Shown: positions 18,333 through 27,304, counted from the first letter of the stretch. The stretch is 64,000 nucleotides of DNA from Pseudomonas mohnii (GCF_900105115.1 NZ_FNRV01000001.1:5006501-5070500); one strand, 5' to 3'. The notes: generated by a model not told the origin, from the sequence alone. Numbers and translations: made by a program.

Positions 18333-18782
18333 ATGGCCGCCAAAGTCGAACCGTTCTGGATACGTAAAACCCTCGATCAACTGGATCACGAGGAATGGGA
18401 ATCGCTGTGCGACGGCTGCGGCCTGTGCTGCCTGCAAAAGCTCGAAGATGAAGACGACAATAGCGTCTATTACACGCGCATCGCCTGCAAACTGCTGGAC
18501 CTGAAAACCTGCCAGTGCACTGACTATCCCAACCGCCGTGACTTCGTGCCGGACTGCATCCAGCTCACGCCGGGCAAGGCGGACGAGTTCAAATGGCTGC
18601 CGCCGACCTGCGGTTACCGGCTGGTCAGCGAAGGCAAGGACCTGCCGCTGTGGCATCACCTGGTGTGCGGGGATCGCGACGCGGTGCATCACGAACGCAT
18701 TTCCCAGTCCGGGCGCATGCTTGCCGAAGGCAGCGTGGCCGAAGAGGATTGGGAAGATCACCTGATTTTCCGTGCCGGTTGA
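18333..18782 (+). CDS. ycgN: YcgN family (UPF0260) cysteine-cluster protein
   Basis: 149 residues, full family length. A cysteine-rich motif [11 protein letters not shown] lies near residue 28 and further cysteines lie at [17 protein letters not shown] and PTCGYR, a set that suggests metal or iron-sulfur binding. Role unknown. Confidence 0.9.
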   Translation: MAAKVEPFWIRKTLDQLDHEEWESLCDGCGLCCLQKLEDEDDNSVYYTRIACKLLDLKTCQCTDYPNRRDFVPDCIQLTPGKADEFKWLPPTCGYRLVSEGKDLPLWHHLVCGDRDAVHHERISQSGRMLAEGSVAEEDWEDHLIFRAG

Positions 18783-18783
18783 T

Positions 18784-18895
18784 CGTGGCGAGGGAGCTTG
18801 CTCCCGCTTGAGTGCGTAGCGCTCAGAACATGGGCAGTGATAACAAAAAAACGGGGCTGTTTCGCAGCCCGGCGCGAGCGGGCTCGCTCGCCACA
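18784..18895. repeat. REP pair (BIME-like)
   Basis: REP-like palindromes at about 18784-18811 (GGGAGCTTGCTCCC core) and 18871-18892 (GGCGCGAGCGGGCTCGCTCGCC), with a GGGCTG/CAGCCC hairpin between them, fill the gap between ycgN and the next gene. Confidence 0.7.
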
Positions 18896-18907
18896 CTAGG
18901 GGACTGT

Positions 18908-20140
18908 ATGGCTGTGCGATGGCGGCGGGCGTTGATCATTGGGTTACTGACCCTGAGCTCGCCAGCGTGGGCGGCAGGCAAGAAAGTCGATCTGGATTAC
19001 CACGTGCGCCTGTTGCCCCAAAGTGATCAGGCTGAGGTGAGACTGACCCTGGCCCAGGGTTCTGCGGTTCGCAATCTGGATTTCGATCTCGGCGACGGCA
19101 GCCTTTACAGCGATTTCAAGGCCGACGGCCAATGGCAGCTCACGCCCGGCAAGCAAGCCCGTGGCGTTTGGCGCCCCGCGGCTGACAAGGCCAGCCTGAC
19201 CTATCGTGTACGCATCAGCCACGGGCGCAAGAGCGGCAGTTTTGATACGCGCATGACCCCGTCCTGGGCGCTGATGCGAGGCGATGACCTGGTGCCCGCC
19301 GCCAAACTCGATCAACAGGATGGCATCGAGCTGATTTCACGCCTCGAGTTCGAGTTGCCCAGCGGTTGGAAAAGCGTCGAAACCGCCTGGCCGCGGATCG
19401 GCAAGAACAAGTTCCGCATCGACAACGTTTCCCGACGGTTCGACCGGCCTACTGGCTGGATGCTTGCCGGGCACCTCGGCAGCCGTCGCACTCGACTCGG
19501 GGAAACCGAAGTCACCGTGGCCTCACCCCGAGGCCAGGGCATGCGCCGCATGGATGTGCTGACGTTGCTGACGTTTGTCTGGCCGCAAGTGCAAGCCGTG
19601 TACCCACGTCATCCCACCAAACTGCTGATTGTCGGCGCCAACGATCCGATGTGGCGCGGTGGCTCGGCGGCGCACGAGTCGATCTACCTGAACAGCCGTT
19701 TGCCATTGGTCAGCGAGAGCGGCTCCAGTGCCTTGGTGCGTGAATTGGCCCAGGTGTTCGGACGGATCAACGATACGCAGCGCAGTGAATGGATCGGCGA
19801 AGGGTTTGCCGAGTACTACGCCATCGAACTGGTACGCCGTGCCGGTGGTATGAGTGACGAGCGTTATCAGAGCCTGCAGGAGCGGTTGAGCAAGGACAGC
19901 CAGAACGTCACGACCTTGCGTGGCGAGCAGGTCAGCCCGGCGCAGGTTTCAAAAGCGGTGGTGTTGATGCAGGAACTGGATCGCGAAATTCGCCTGAAGA
20001 CACGCAACAAGCGGTCGCTGGATGACGTATTGCGTGGGGCGATGCGGTTGGAGAGCGTTGACACCAAGGCGTTCGTGCAGCTCAGCGAGAGCGTGCTGGG
20101 CGAGTCTTCCAAAGTGTTGGATACCGCGCTGATCCAGTAA
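18908..20140 (+). CDS. Secreted M61-like protein with degenerate metalloprotease motif
   Basis: 410 residues from ATG 18908 (AGGGG five bases upstream); longer in-frame starts lie inside the REP. A signal peptide ends near residue 22 (SSPAWAA). A beta-rich N-terminal half is followed by a domain resembling the M61 glycyl aminopeptidase fold: the ESIYLNSRL strand, then VRELAQVFGR (277-286) where active enzymes have HExxH, then WIGEGFAEYYA with Glu298 in place of the third zinc ligand. Both zinc histidines are missing (Arg278, Gln282), so it is probably not an active protease. It may bind peptides or act structurally in the periplasm (inference). Confidence 0.72.
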   Translation: MAVRWRRALIIGLLTLSSPAWAAGKKVDLDYHVRLLPQSDQAEVRLTLAQGSAVRNLDFDLGDGSLYSDFKADGQWQLTPGKQARGVWRPAADKASLTYRVRISHGRKSGSFDTRMTPSWALMRGDDLVPAAKLDQQDGIELISRLEFELPSGWKSVETAWPRIGKNKFRIDNVSRRFDRPTGWMLAGHLGSRRTRLGETEVTVASPRGQGMRRMDVLTLLTFVWPQVQAVYPRHPTKLLIVGANDPMWRGGSAAHESIYLNSRLPLVSESGSSALVRELAQVFGRINDTQRSEWIGEGFAEYYAIELVRRAGGMSDERYQSLQERLSKDSQNVTTLRGEQVSPAQVSKAVVLMQELDREIRLKTRNKRSLDDVLRGAMRLESVDTKAFVQLSESVLGESSKVLDTALIQ

Positions 20141-20145
20141 ATCCG

Positions 20146-20244
20146 CCCTCGCTGGCAAGCCAGCTCCTACAGCGGATTCTTGTCAGTCACACCGGTTGTG
20201 AGCGAAACCGATCAACTGTGGGAGCTGGCTTGCCAGCGAAGAGG
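20146..20244. repeat. Inverted REP pair
   Basis: Two REP units in opposite orientation (20147-20175 and 20216-20244, GCTGGCAAGCCAGCTCCTACAG type) lie between convergent genes. Confidence 0.85.
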
Positions 20245-20270
20245 CCATAAGCCTCACCGCCTGTTTCGGA

Positions 20271-20648
20271 TCAAACCCCGGTTTTCGGCGACTTCAAGGC
20301 GTCATTTCCGGTCACGGTCGCCGTTTTCGTCGCTGCTTCGGCATTCGCCTTCAGCCGACTCAAGTCCTCACCGGCACGCTGAATCTTCGCTCGCACGTTG
20401 TCCATGTCCTGGCGGCTTTTCTCCAGCAGGCTTTTCGCCGAGCTGTGGCCGGTGATGCCGCGGGCCAGGGCGACGCCGCCGATGGCCACTTGAATCAAGC
20501 CGAAGATGCCGCCGCGACGCAGGCCCTTGCCGACCATCACCACGCCACCGGCCAGGGAACCGATGCGCTCCCAGCCCTGCACATTCTGCTCGGTGTGCGT
20601 CTGTAACGGGGTGGATTCGATACGCTCAACGCGTTTGAGTTCGCTCAT
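20271..20648 (-). CDS. DUF2892-type small inner-membrane protein
   Basis: 125 residues with ribosome site GGAGA seven bases before ATG. Residues about 30-65 form one or two glycine-rich membrane helices (SLAGGVVMVGKGLRRGG, then IFGLIQVAIGGVALARGITG), the DUF2892/YgaP-type membrane unit. The C-terminal 50 residues are a charged, probably helical tail. Role unknown. Confidence 0.7.
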   Translation of the reverse strand: MSELKRVERIESTPLQTHTEQNVQGWERIGSLAGGVVMVGKGLRRGGIFGLIQVAIGGVALARGITGHSSAKSLLEKSRQDMDNVRAKIQRAGEDLSRLKANAEAATKTATVTGNDALKSPKTGV

Positions 20649-20731
20649 GATCTGTCTCCAGGCAGGATCAGTAATGGATAGTTAAGCTGACTGCCAGGGC
20701 GGTCAGCTCGTTCCATCGGATGTGCGGCGCT

Positions 20732-21202
20732 TCAGCGGAATTTTGGCCCCGAACGGGTATTGAGCCCCTTGGCCATGCGGTCGTAAAGCACAACGTTGAC
20801 CGTAGCGGCCAGGTTCATGCAACCGGTGGTCGGGATGTAGACCACGTCTTCGCACCAGTCGCGAATCTCTTTATCCAGCGAGCCGTCTTCCGGACCGAAG
20901 ATGTACAGTGCGCGGTCCGGGTGGGTGTATTCGGGCAGCGGGCGGGCGCCTTCAACCAGTTCCACGGCGACGGGAACACAATTGAGGGGCAGGATTTTTT
21001 TCAGGTCGTCGATGCCGATCAGCGGGATGTCGTAATGCACGCGCTTGGTGTCGGTGACGAAATCGGCGGCACGCTCATAGCGCTTGCCGGTGTAGAACAC
21101 CGACGCCACACCGTAGCAGCCAGCGGCGCGCATCACCGAACCGACGTTCTCCGGTGATTTGGGGTTATACAAACCAATGCAGCTGTACCGTTTGTCTGCC
21201 AC
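20732..21202 (-). CDS. TrmH/SpoU-family RNA methyltransferase
   Basis: 156 residues from a GTG start. The three SPOUT motifs are clear: PENVGSVMRAAGCYG (motif 1), ALYIFGPEDGSLDKE (motif 2) and PTTGCMNLAATVNVVLYDR (motif 3). These enzymes methylate ribose 2'-OH groups of tRNA or rRNA with SAM, using a knotted fold. It lacks an extra RNA-binding domain, as TrmL does, but the sequence is not close enough to assign the target. Confidence 0.88.
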   Translation of the reverse strand: MADKRYSCIGLYNPKSPENVGSVMRAAGCYGVASVFYTGKRYERAADFVTDTKRVHYDIPLIGIDDLKKILPLNCVPVAVELVEGARPLPEYTHPDRALYIFGPEDGSLDKEIRDWCEDVVYIPTTGCMNLAATVNVVLYDRMAKGLNTRSGPKFR

Positions 21203-21275
21203 GAGCGAAGCGCCTTTCAGGAAAAAAGCGCGATTATACGGGGTTTGGGGACGGGCCGCTGATTCGGCGACAGGC

Positions 21276-22139
21276 TCACTGTGTCGCCGGCGTCAGCGCC
21301 TTGATCCTGTCCATCATGGCATTCCCGGCATTGTTGATCTGTTCGTTCTGCGGGTTTTTGCTGGCTCCCGGGTCGCTATCGACGCCGGCGAGAATTTCAG
21401 CAAGGTTATGGAAGTGGCCGGTTTTCTTTCCATCGTCCGCGGAGTCCTTGCTGCCATTTGCATACTGATTCAATGCGTCTGCCAACGTCATGTGCTGAGA
21501 CAGCCACTGCGGTGTGTTTTTTTCTTCGGGGCTCATGTTTTCGAGGAAGTTCAGCGCCGCCTTGGCCCGACCGACCGGGTCATTGGCGAAAGGGTCTTTC
21601 CAGTTTTTCTTCTGATCATCGGGGCCGCTGTAGTGGCCAGAAGCCAGTCGAGCCTGCTGTTGCATCAGCCCTCTGGCCGTCTCCTGTTCGTCCTTCGAAA
21701 ACAGTCCGCCTTCATTCGTCGCGACGGCATTGAGTGAACGGCGATCCAGGTCACCCATCAGCGCATTGCGGTCTTCGACGCTGCCGCTGTAGGGCTTGTC
21801 GCCGGCGTTCATCTGCGCGTATTTCTGATCCATGCGTTTGCGCGCATCGGTGGCCACTTCTTCGAATGTCTTGCCCGCTGAGCTGGAAACCGCGCCCGGT
21901 CGGGTGACACCCAGCACCAGGGCATCAGCGTTCATGCCAGCACGCACCGGAAAAAACGGTGCATTGTTGGCAATCGAGCCGCTGTAATCGGCGGCTGTTT
22001 TAGAGAGGCTTAGCGAATCTTCATTCCTTGTTTTGCTGGCCGTCTGCTCGCTGTCAGGGGCGACGGATCGGGTCTTCGCCTCGGACGTGTTGTTGTAGGC
22101 CAAGATAGCGGCGCTGTTGAAGGTAGAAGTGACGTTCAT
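21276..22139 (-). CDS. Hypothetical protein, Ser/Thr/Asn-rich, possibly secreted without signal peptide
   Basis: 287 residues from ATG 22139 (a farther ATG at 22178 lacks support). No signal peptide or membrane helix. The N-terminal 60 residues are low-complexity and rich in Ser, Thr, Ala and Asn, like the secretion region of type III or flagellar export substrates; the rest is hydrophilic and mostly helical (EEVATDARKRMDQKYAQM, KAALNFLENMSPEEK). I do not recognise the family. It is a single gene, preceded by a 284-bp gap that contains a REP. Confidence 0.6.
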   Translation of the reverse strand: MNVTSTFNSAAILAYNNTSEAKTRSVAPDSEQTASKTRNEDSLSLSKTAADYSGSIANNAPFFPVRAGMNADALVLGVTRPGAVSSSAGKTFEEVATDARKRMDQKYAQMNAGDKPYSGSVEDRNALMGDLDRRSLNAVATNEGGLFSKDEQETARGLMQQQARLASGHYSGPDDQKKNWKDPFANDPVGRAKAALNFLENMSPEEKNTPQWLSQHMTLADALNQYANGSKDSADDGKKTGHFHNLAEILAGVDSDPGASKNPQNEQINNAGNAMMDRIKALTPATQ

Positions 22140-22385
22140 AAAACGGGCCTGTCCATGTATGACGCGGTTCAGAGGCAACGTGAGCGCTCAGGGGCTTTTT
22201 TGGCGCTCAATGTATTGAACCTGATACACGGCAAGAACAGTGCCATCATGGGGTGGTGGCCATGTGATGGGCGCTTTGTAACGGACTGGACACATTGCAG
22301 CTTGGGAAAGGGCGGGAATTTTTTTGCCGTTAGCGGCAGGTTGTCGCCGGCTGCTGTCAGATTTTGCCGGGTTATTGACACGATA

Positions 22386-22417
22386 CCTGCAGGAGCGAGC
22401 ACGCTCGCTCCTGCAGG
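22386..22417. repeat. Perfect 32-bp REP palindrome
   Basis: CCTGCAGGAGCGAGC pairs exactly with GCTCGCTCCTGCAGG around a 2-nt centre, just after the 3' end of yajD. Confidence 0.9.
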
Positions 22418-22423
22418 GGGGGG

Positions 22424-22795
22424 TCAGTCTTCTTTTTTCATCAAGCCCGCCAATGCGGCAAACGGGTTATGGGTGGCCTTGGCGATTTTCGGCGTGCTCA
22501 GCGAGCCTTCGCCGAAATACTGCTGATCGGTGTAGCGCGAGTGCTCATTGTCGTGGCAATACAGGCACAACAATTCCCAGTTCGAACCATCCTGAGGGTT
22601 GTTGTCGTGGTTATGGTCACGGTGGTGCACGGTCAGTTCGCTCAAGCGCTTGCCGGAGAATTCACGGGCGCAGCGGCCGCATACGTGCGGGTACATCTTC
22701 AGGGCCTTGTCGCGGTAACCCATTTCCTTGTCGCGCTGGTTGTCGGCGAGGATGCGATCCAGCTTCGAGGTATTGGTCGGGGTGGACGAACTCAT
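22424..22795 (-). CDS. yajD: YajD family HNH nuclease
   Basis: 123 residues; AAGGTG lies six bases before ATG. The HNH motif is complete: CGRCAREF, then LTVHHRDHNHDNN, then LLCLYCHDNEH, giving two CxxC pairs for structural zinc and the catalytic His pair. The physiological DNA target is unknown. Confidence 0.93.
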   Translation of the reverse strand: MSSSTPTNTSKLDRILADNQRDKEMGYRDKALKMYPHVCGRCAREFSGKRLSELTVHHRDHNHDNNPQDGSNWELLCLYCHDNEHSRYTDQQYFGEGSLSTPKIAKATHNPFAALAGLMKKED

Positions 22796-22843
22796 GGGTT
22801 CACCTTTGTAAAAGACTAATGACGGTTATGACGTAAGTTTAGC

Positions 22844-23530
22844 TTAGCCCTTGAGCTTCTCGGCAATCCAGATGGTGTGCCGGGTGCCCTTGTTGCCATG
22901 GGCAAAGACTTGCACTTCCTCGGCCTTGAAACCGGCCTTTTTCAGCTTGTCGGAAAATTGCCGGTCCGCGCTGGCCGACCAGACCGCCAGCACACCCTTG
23001 GGCCGCAGGGCTTTGGCGCAGGCGCTCAAGCCGCCAGCGGAGTACAGCCAACTGTTGGCCCTCTGAGTCAGGCCTTCGGGGCCGTTGTCGACATCGAGCA
23101 TGATCGCGTCGAAGCCCTGCGGCTCGGCTTGCAGCACTTTGGCCACGTCTTCCAGGCGGATGACCGTGCGCGGGTCGAGCAGCGGGTTGCCGGACTTTTC
23201 GCCCAACGGCCCGCGATTCCATTCGACCACGCCGGGCACCAGTTCAGCGACCACCACTTCAGCGGTCTTGCCCAGGTGCTTGAGCGCCGAGGCCAGGGTA
23301 AAACCCATGCCCAGGCCGCCAATCAGCACCCGTGAGTTCGGGCGGCCGGCGACCTTGCGGCAGGGGATTTCGGCCAGCGCATCCTCGGAGCCGTGCATGC
23401 GCGTGTTCATCAACTGTCCGCCGTCACCCCCCTGGATCTTGATGACGAAATCCTCGCCGTACTCGAACAGGCACAGGGCTCCGCCATTTTCAGGGATTGG
23501 CGCGGTGTCGAGCAGAACGAAACGTTTCAT
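22844..23530 (-). CDS. Spermidine-synthase-like methyltransferase-fold protein
   Basis: 228 residues from ATG 23530, with GAGAG upstream; the frame is open far upstream without a better start. The Rossmann core has VLIGGLGMGFTLASAL (cofactor loop), VAELVPGVVEWNRG and DAIMLDVDNGPEGL, as in the spermidine/spermine synthase family. It is shorter than true SpeE (about 285) and has no speD neighbour, so an aminopropyl-transfer role is uncertain. It is divergent from the small secreted protein gene. Confidence 0.78.
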   Translation of the reverse strand: MKRFVLLDTAPIPENGGALCLFEYGEDFVIKIQGGDGGQLMNTRMHGSEDALAEIPCRKVAGRPNSRVLIGGLGMGFTLASALKHLGKTAEVVVAELVPGVVEWNRGPLGEKSGNPLLDPRTVIRLEDVAKVLQAEPQGFDAIMLDVDNGPEGLTQRANSWLYSAGGLSACAKALRPKGVLAVWSASADRQFSDKLKKAGFKAEEVQVFAHGNKGTRHTIWIAEKLKG

Positions 23531-23624
23531 AGGGCTCTCTTGAGAAGAATTGGCAAGACGGGGAGGGCAAACACCCGTGGTTGGGAGTAGCCTGCACATG
23601 ACAACAAGGCCAACGGAGCCATTG

Positions 23625-23915
23625 ATGAAGCGCACCATTCTAACGGTCATTACCCTGGCCGCGCTCTCGATTACTGCAGTGCAGGCCCAACCGCTGCAAA
23701 CCACTCCCGTCACTCCCGTCCCGCTGCCCGGCTCGCCGGGTACCGCGACGCCCACGCCTTATCCGCAAATCAGCCCGGCGCCCATGCCGAAAGTCGGCCC
23801 CGGCAGCGGTGGTCCGCCATTGGTGCCGATCGAGATGCCCAGCCCGCCGACCAAGGATCAACCGGTGCCCGGGATTGAGCCAAACCCGCCGAAAACCAAA
23901 TCGCCCGGGGGTTAG
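23625..23915 (+). CDS. Small proline-rich secreted protein
   Basis: 96 residues from ATG 23625 with GGAG seven bases upstream. A clear signal peptide (KRTILTVITLAALSITAVQA) is followed by a mature part of about 75 residues that is nearly one-third proline (PVPLPGSPG, PSPPTKDQP, PNPPKTKSP) and has no cysteine. It is probably extended or disordered in the periplasm. Function unknown. Its 3' end overlaps the convergent cyclic-nucleotide gene by 4 bp. Confidence 0.72.
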   Translation: MKRTILTVITLAALSITAVQAQPLQTTPVTPVPLPGSPGTATPTPYPQISPAPMPKVGPGSGGPPLVPIEMPSPPTKDQPVPGIEPNPPKTKSPGG

Positions 23916-24385
23916 ACTTGCTGTAAAAGCAGCTGCCCGTCGGCCATGCGCAAGCGTTTGGAGAGCGAAACGGCGAGGGCCCGGATGATCTTGGCGGCGA
24001 TTTTTGGCGCGTCGTTGAGCATCTTTTCCAAGGAGTCCTTGCCCAGGTTGAGCAACTGACAGTTGCTCGCCGCCACGCAACTGGCCGAGCGACGTTCGCC
24101 GTCAAGCACCGCCATTTCGCCGAAGGAGCGTCCGCTGCGCAGGGTCGCGATGGTCACCAGTTGTCCGTCGCCGTTGGTCTTCTGTACCGCCACTTGCCCG
24201 GTGTGGATGATGCACATGAAGCTGCCGGCATCGCCCTCATGGAAAATCTCTTCGCCCTGGGCAATGGTGCTGATGCTGAAATAACCCGAGGCGGCGGCAA
24301 AGTCCGCTGGCAGCAATTGGTTGAACAGGCCGCAGTCCATCAGCCAGTCGCGGATTTCATTGTTGAGCAAGGTCGGTTCTGACAT
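23912..24385 (-). CDS. Single-domain cyclic nucleotide-binding protein
   Basis: 157 residues, essentially one cNMP-binding beta-barrel: EEIFHEGDAGSFMCIIHTGQV, then the phosphate-binding cassette SFGEMAVLDGERRSASC, then a short helical C-terminus. No DNA-binding helix-turn-helix follows, unlike Crp or Vfr, and no fused output domain is present. It may act by protein contacts. Ligand not determined. Confidence 0.85.
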   Translation of the reverse strand: MSEPTLLNNEIRDWLMDCGLFNQLLPADFAAASGYFSISTIAQGEEIFHEGDAGSFMCIIHTGQVAVQKTNGDGQLVTIATLRSGRSFGEMAVLDGERRSASCVAASNCQLLNLGKDSLEKMLNDAPKIAAKIIRALAVSLSKRLRMADGQLLLQQV

Positions 24386-24492
24386 GTCGTGCGGTCTTTT
24401 TGTTGTGTCCAGGTTCAGATTTCACCCAGGCGATCTTCGTTGTATCGGGTCCGGAGTGCTGGTCTTGAGACCGGTTCGTCGGGACAAGTTCC

Positions 24493-26547
24493 TCAGGCGA
24501 TCCCCAAAACCCGGAACAAAAATGCGTATTCGAGTGCTGTGTCACGTAATCCCTGATATCGGCCGCTCATCCCGCCGTGCCCGGCGCCCAGTTCGGTCTT
24601 GAGCAGCAGGGGGTTTGTATCGGTTTTGGTCGCGCGCAATTTGGCCACCCACTTGGCCGCTTCCCAGTACTGCACGCGGCTGTCGTTGTAGCCGGCAATC
24701 ACCAGGGTCGCCGGATACGCTTGCGCAGAGACGTTTTCGTACGGGGCGTAGGCCTTGATCCGATCATAGACGTCCGGTTCTTCAGGGTTGCCCCATTCGT
24801 CGTATTCAGTGACGGTCAGCGGCAGGTCCGGGTCGAGCATGGTGTTGAGTACGTCGACGAACGGCACTTCGGCAATCGCCGCGCCGAACAACTCCGGACG
24901 CTGGTTGAGCACCGCGCCGATCAGCAGGCCGCCGGCGCTGCCACCGCTGATCGCCAGTTGCGCGGCACTGGTGAAGCCATTGGCGATCAAGTGTTCGGCG
25001 CAGGCGATGAAGTCACTGAACGTGTTGTGTTTGTGTTCCTGCTTGCCGGCGCGGTACCAGGCTTCGCCCAGTTCGCCGCCGCCGCGCACATGTGCGATGG
25101 CAAACGCCATGCCGCGATCAAGCAGGCTCAGGCGGGCGTGGGAGAACCACGGATCGAGGCTTTCGCCATAGGCGCCGTAGCCGTACAGATACAACGGCAC
25201 CGGTTTGCCGAGCGCTTCGCGTTTGACCACCAGGCTGATCGGCACCTGCGTACCGTCAGGCGCGGTGGCCCACAGGCGCTGGCTGACATAGGCGTCGGCG
25301 TCGAACGGGCCGAGCACCGGGGTTTGCTTGAGAACTTGTTGTTCGCCCGTGTTCAATTCCAACTGGCGGATTTGCGCCGGACGGTTCAACGCTTCGTAGC
25401 GCAGCCGAATCCGCTCGCTGACGAACTCCAGGCTGTTTTGCACGTGCAGGCTGTAGGCCGCGTCCGGCAGTTGCACCCGGTAGCTCGGCAGGTCTTGCGG
25501 GTGCACTTCGATGATCGGCAAGCCGCCTTCGCGCAGGCTGAGCGTCATGGCCCCGGCATTCAGGCTCATGCCGTCGATCATCACGGAGTCGCTGTGGGGG
25601 ATCAGGTTTTGCCAATCGGCTTCGCTCGGTGCCGTGCCGCTGTCAACCACGGTGTACAAGGCGAAGTTGATGCCGTCGCGGTTGCTGCGGATGAACCAGG
25701 TCCATTGACCATCGCGCGCGCCGTGGTCGACGTCGTACTCGTGATCCTCGACCCGTGGTGCGATGCAGGCAAAGGCTTGCTGCGGCTGGTTGGCATCCAG
25801 CACCCAGACTTCGCTGGTGGTCTTGCTGCCCAGGGACAGCAGCAATTGCTGCTCGGAACTCGAGCGGTAGCAGTGCATGAAGAACCGGCCGTCCGGCTCA
25901 TGAAACACTTCTTCGGCCGCCGTGCCGTCGAGGCGATAGCGGTACAGCTTGTGCGGACGATGGGTGTCGTCCAGCTCGCCGAAAAACAGGGTCAGGCTGT
26001 CGTTGGCCCAGGTCATGCTGCCGTCGCAGTCCTGGAACTCCAGTTCGCTGACGCGTCCGTCGGACAATTCCTTCACGAACAGCGTGTAAATCTCATCGCC
26101 CGTTGAGTCGACGCTGTAGGCCAGGCGCTGGTGGTCCGGGCTGATGCTGAATGCCCCCAGGGAGAAAAAGCCGCCATTGGCCAATAGGTTCGGGTCAAGC
26201 AGCAGTTGTTCCCGGCTTTCATCGAGTTGCAGGCTGTCGTCGGCCGGGCGCGGGCAGCGGTAGTGGCGGGCGTATTCGTCACCCGCCGTGGTGCGCGTGT
26301 AATACAGGTAAGGTCCCCACGGGGAGGGCAGGGACAGGTCGGTTTCGAGAATCCGGCCCTTGATCTCTTCGAACAGGGATTCACGCAGCCCGGCCTGATC
26401 GGCGGTTTGCGCTTCCTGATAGCTGTTTTCAGCCTTGAGATAGTCGAGCACGGCATCGGTGTCGCGCTCTTGCAGCCAGGCGTATGGGTCGGAACCTTCG
26501 GCCTTGTGGGCAACCGGAGCGTCGCAAAGGGTGGCGGATAGCGGCAT
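24493..26547 (-). CDS. ptrB: Oligopeptidase B-type prolyl oligopeptidase (S9 family)
   Basis: 684 residues, usual family length. The N-terminal seven-bladed propeller (about 70-400) gates a C-terminal alpha/beta-hydrolase domain. The catalytic triad is visible: Ser in ISGGSAGGLL (about residue 535), Asp in AGYNDSRV, and His in GAGHGGMSGR. The acidic stretch near PDVYDRIKAYAPYENV matches oligopeptidase B, which cuts short peptides after Arg/Lys in the cytosol. Single gene with a REP pair upstream. Confidence 0.92.
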   Translation of the reverse strand: MPLSATLCDAPVAHKAEGSDPYAWLQERDTDAVLDYLKAENSYQEAQTADQAGLRESLFEEIKGRILETDLSLPSPWGPYLYYTRTTAGDEYARHYRCPRPADDSLQLDESREQLLLDPNLLANGGFFSLGAFSISPDHQRLAYSVDSTGDEIYTLFVKELSDGRVSELEFQDCDGSMTWANDSLTLFFGELDDTHRPHKLYRYRLDGTAAEEVFHEPDGRFFMHCYRSSSEQQLLLSLGSKTTSEVWVLDANQPQQAFACIAPRVEDHEYDVDHGARDGQWTWFIRSNRDGINFALYTVVDSGTAPSEADWQNLIPHSDSVMIDGMSLNAGAMTLSLREGGLPIIEVHPQDLPSYRVQLPDAAYSLHVQNSLEFVSERIRLRYEALNRPAQIRQLELNTGEQQVLKQTPVLGPFDADAYVSQRLWATAPDGTQVPISLVVKREALGKPVPLYLYGYGAYGESLDPWFSHARLSLLDRGMAFAIAHVRGGGELGEAWYRAGKQEHKHNTFSDFIACAEHLIANGFTSAAQLAISGGSAGGLLIGAVLNQRPELFGAAIAEVPFVDVLNTMLDPDLPLTVTEYDEWGNPEEPDVYDRIKAYAPYENVSAQAYPATLVIAGYNDSRVQYWEAAKWVAKLRATKTDTNPLLLKTELGAGHGGMSGRYQGLRDTALEYAFLFRVLGIA

Positions 26548-26584
26548 GGAGGACTCTCGAACTGTAAACGGAATAGGTTTTGAA

Positions 26585-26692
26585 CCTGTGGGAGCGAGTT
26601 TGCTCCGGGCGGCGTTCCGACGATAGCGTTCTGACAGTCAGTATGGATGCTGGATGTGCTGGCCTCATCGCGAGCAAGCTCGCTCCCACAGG
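26585..26692. repeat. Inverted REP pair
   Basis: CCTGTGGGAGCGAGTTTGCTCC at 26585-26606 and an inverted partner at 26668-26692 lie between divergent genes (ptrB and the small membrane protein). Confidence 0.85.
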
Positions 26693-26774
26693 TCCTGTGT
26701 CCCGACCGGCTGCCATTGATGCAGCCTCAAGGACGAAAAGCCGTTATCATAAGCGCCTCTTTGCCTGCCTTGCC

Positions 26775-27272
26775 ATGGACACCATGACCGAGAACGACTA
26801 TCTGATCGCTTGGGGCCTCTACGCCTTTGCCGCTTTGGGCTGCCTGTTGGTGTGGATGCGCATCACCCGCTGGATGTGGCGTTGGCTGCGTGAGCCGCTG
26901 CGGTTGCTGGTGGCGGTGCTGCTGTTTTCCCCCACCATCATCGACCCCGTGAAGGAAAAGGTCGCCCCGGCCATCGCCATTACGGCCCTTGATCTGTTGT
27001 TCAAGGTCGGCAACAACGCGTGGCGGGCGATCTCCGATCTGTTCATGTACGGCATGATCGCGTTTGGCATTTACTTGGTGTTCGTGGCGATTCGCTTCCC
27101 GATCGAGCGCGCCTCCAATGCGCGCAAGGAAAGGGCCGCCGCCGCCAAAGCGGCCGCGCTTGCCGAGGAGCCGGAAGAGGAGCGTGCCTTCGGCGGCGCT
27201 GGCGACGATCGCTATGGTCGTCCCCCTGTTCCGAGCAATCCCCAGCGTATGCGGGTCGAACCCCGTCTGTAA
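26775..27272 (+). CDS. Small inner-membrane protein, unknown function
   Basis: 165 residues from ATG 26775 (an ATG three codons later is also possible). About three hydrophobic helices: residues 9-27, 41-56 and around 95-115 (LFMYGMIAFGIYLVFVAI). A charged tail rich in Ala, Arg and Glu follows. Pseudomonas relatives are sometimes labelled MFS transporter, but the protein is far too short for that. It precedes yafJ by 32 bp and is probably in one operon with yafJ and the DUF2937 gene. Confidence 0.75.
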   Translation: MDTMTENDYLIAWGLYAFAALGCLLVWMRITRWMWRWLREPLRLLVAVLLFSPTIIDPVKEKVAPAIAITALDLLFKVGNNAWRAISDLFMYGMIAFGIYLVFVAIRFPIERASNARKERAAAAKAAALAEEPEEERAFGGAGDDRYGRPPVPSNPQRMRVEPRL

Positions 27273-27304
27273 CGTCGCCCCTGGCTTGAAGCGAGAGTCC
27301 GAGC

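Noticed and set aside
24577-26106. 509-codon plus-strand ORF over ptrB
   Set aside because: ptrB on the minus strand carries an intact catalytic triad; the shadow has no features.
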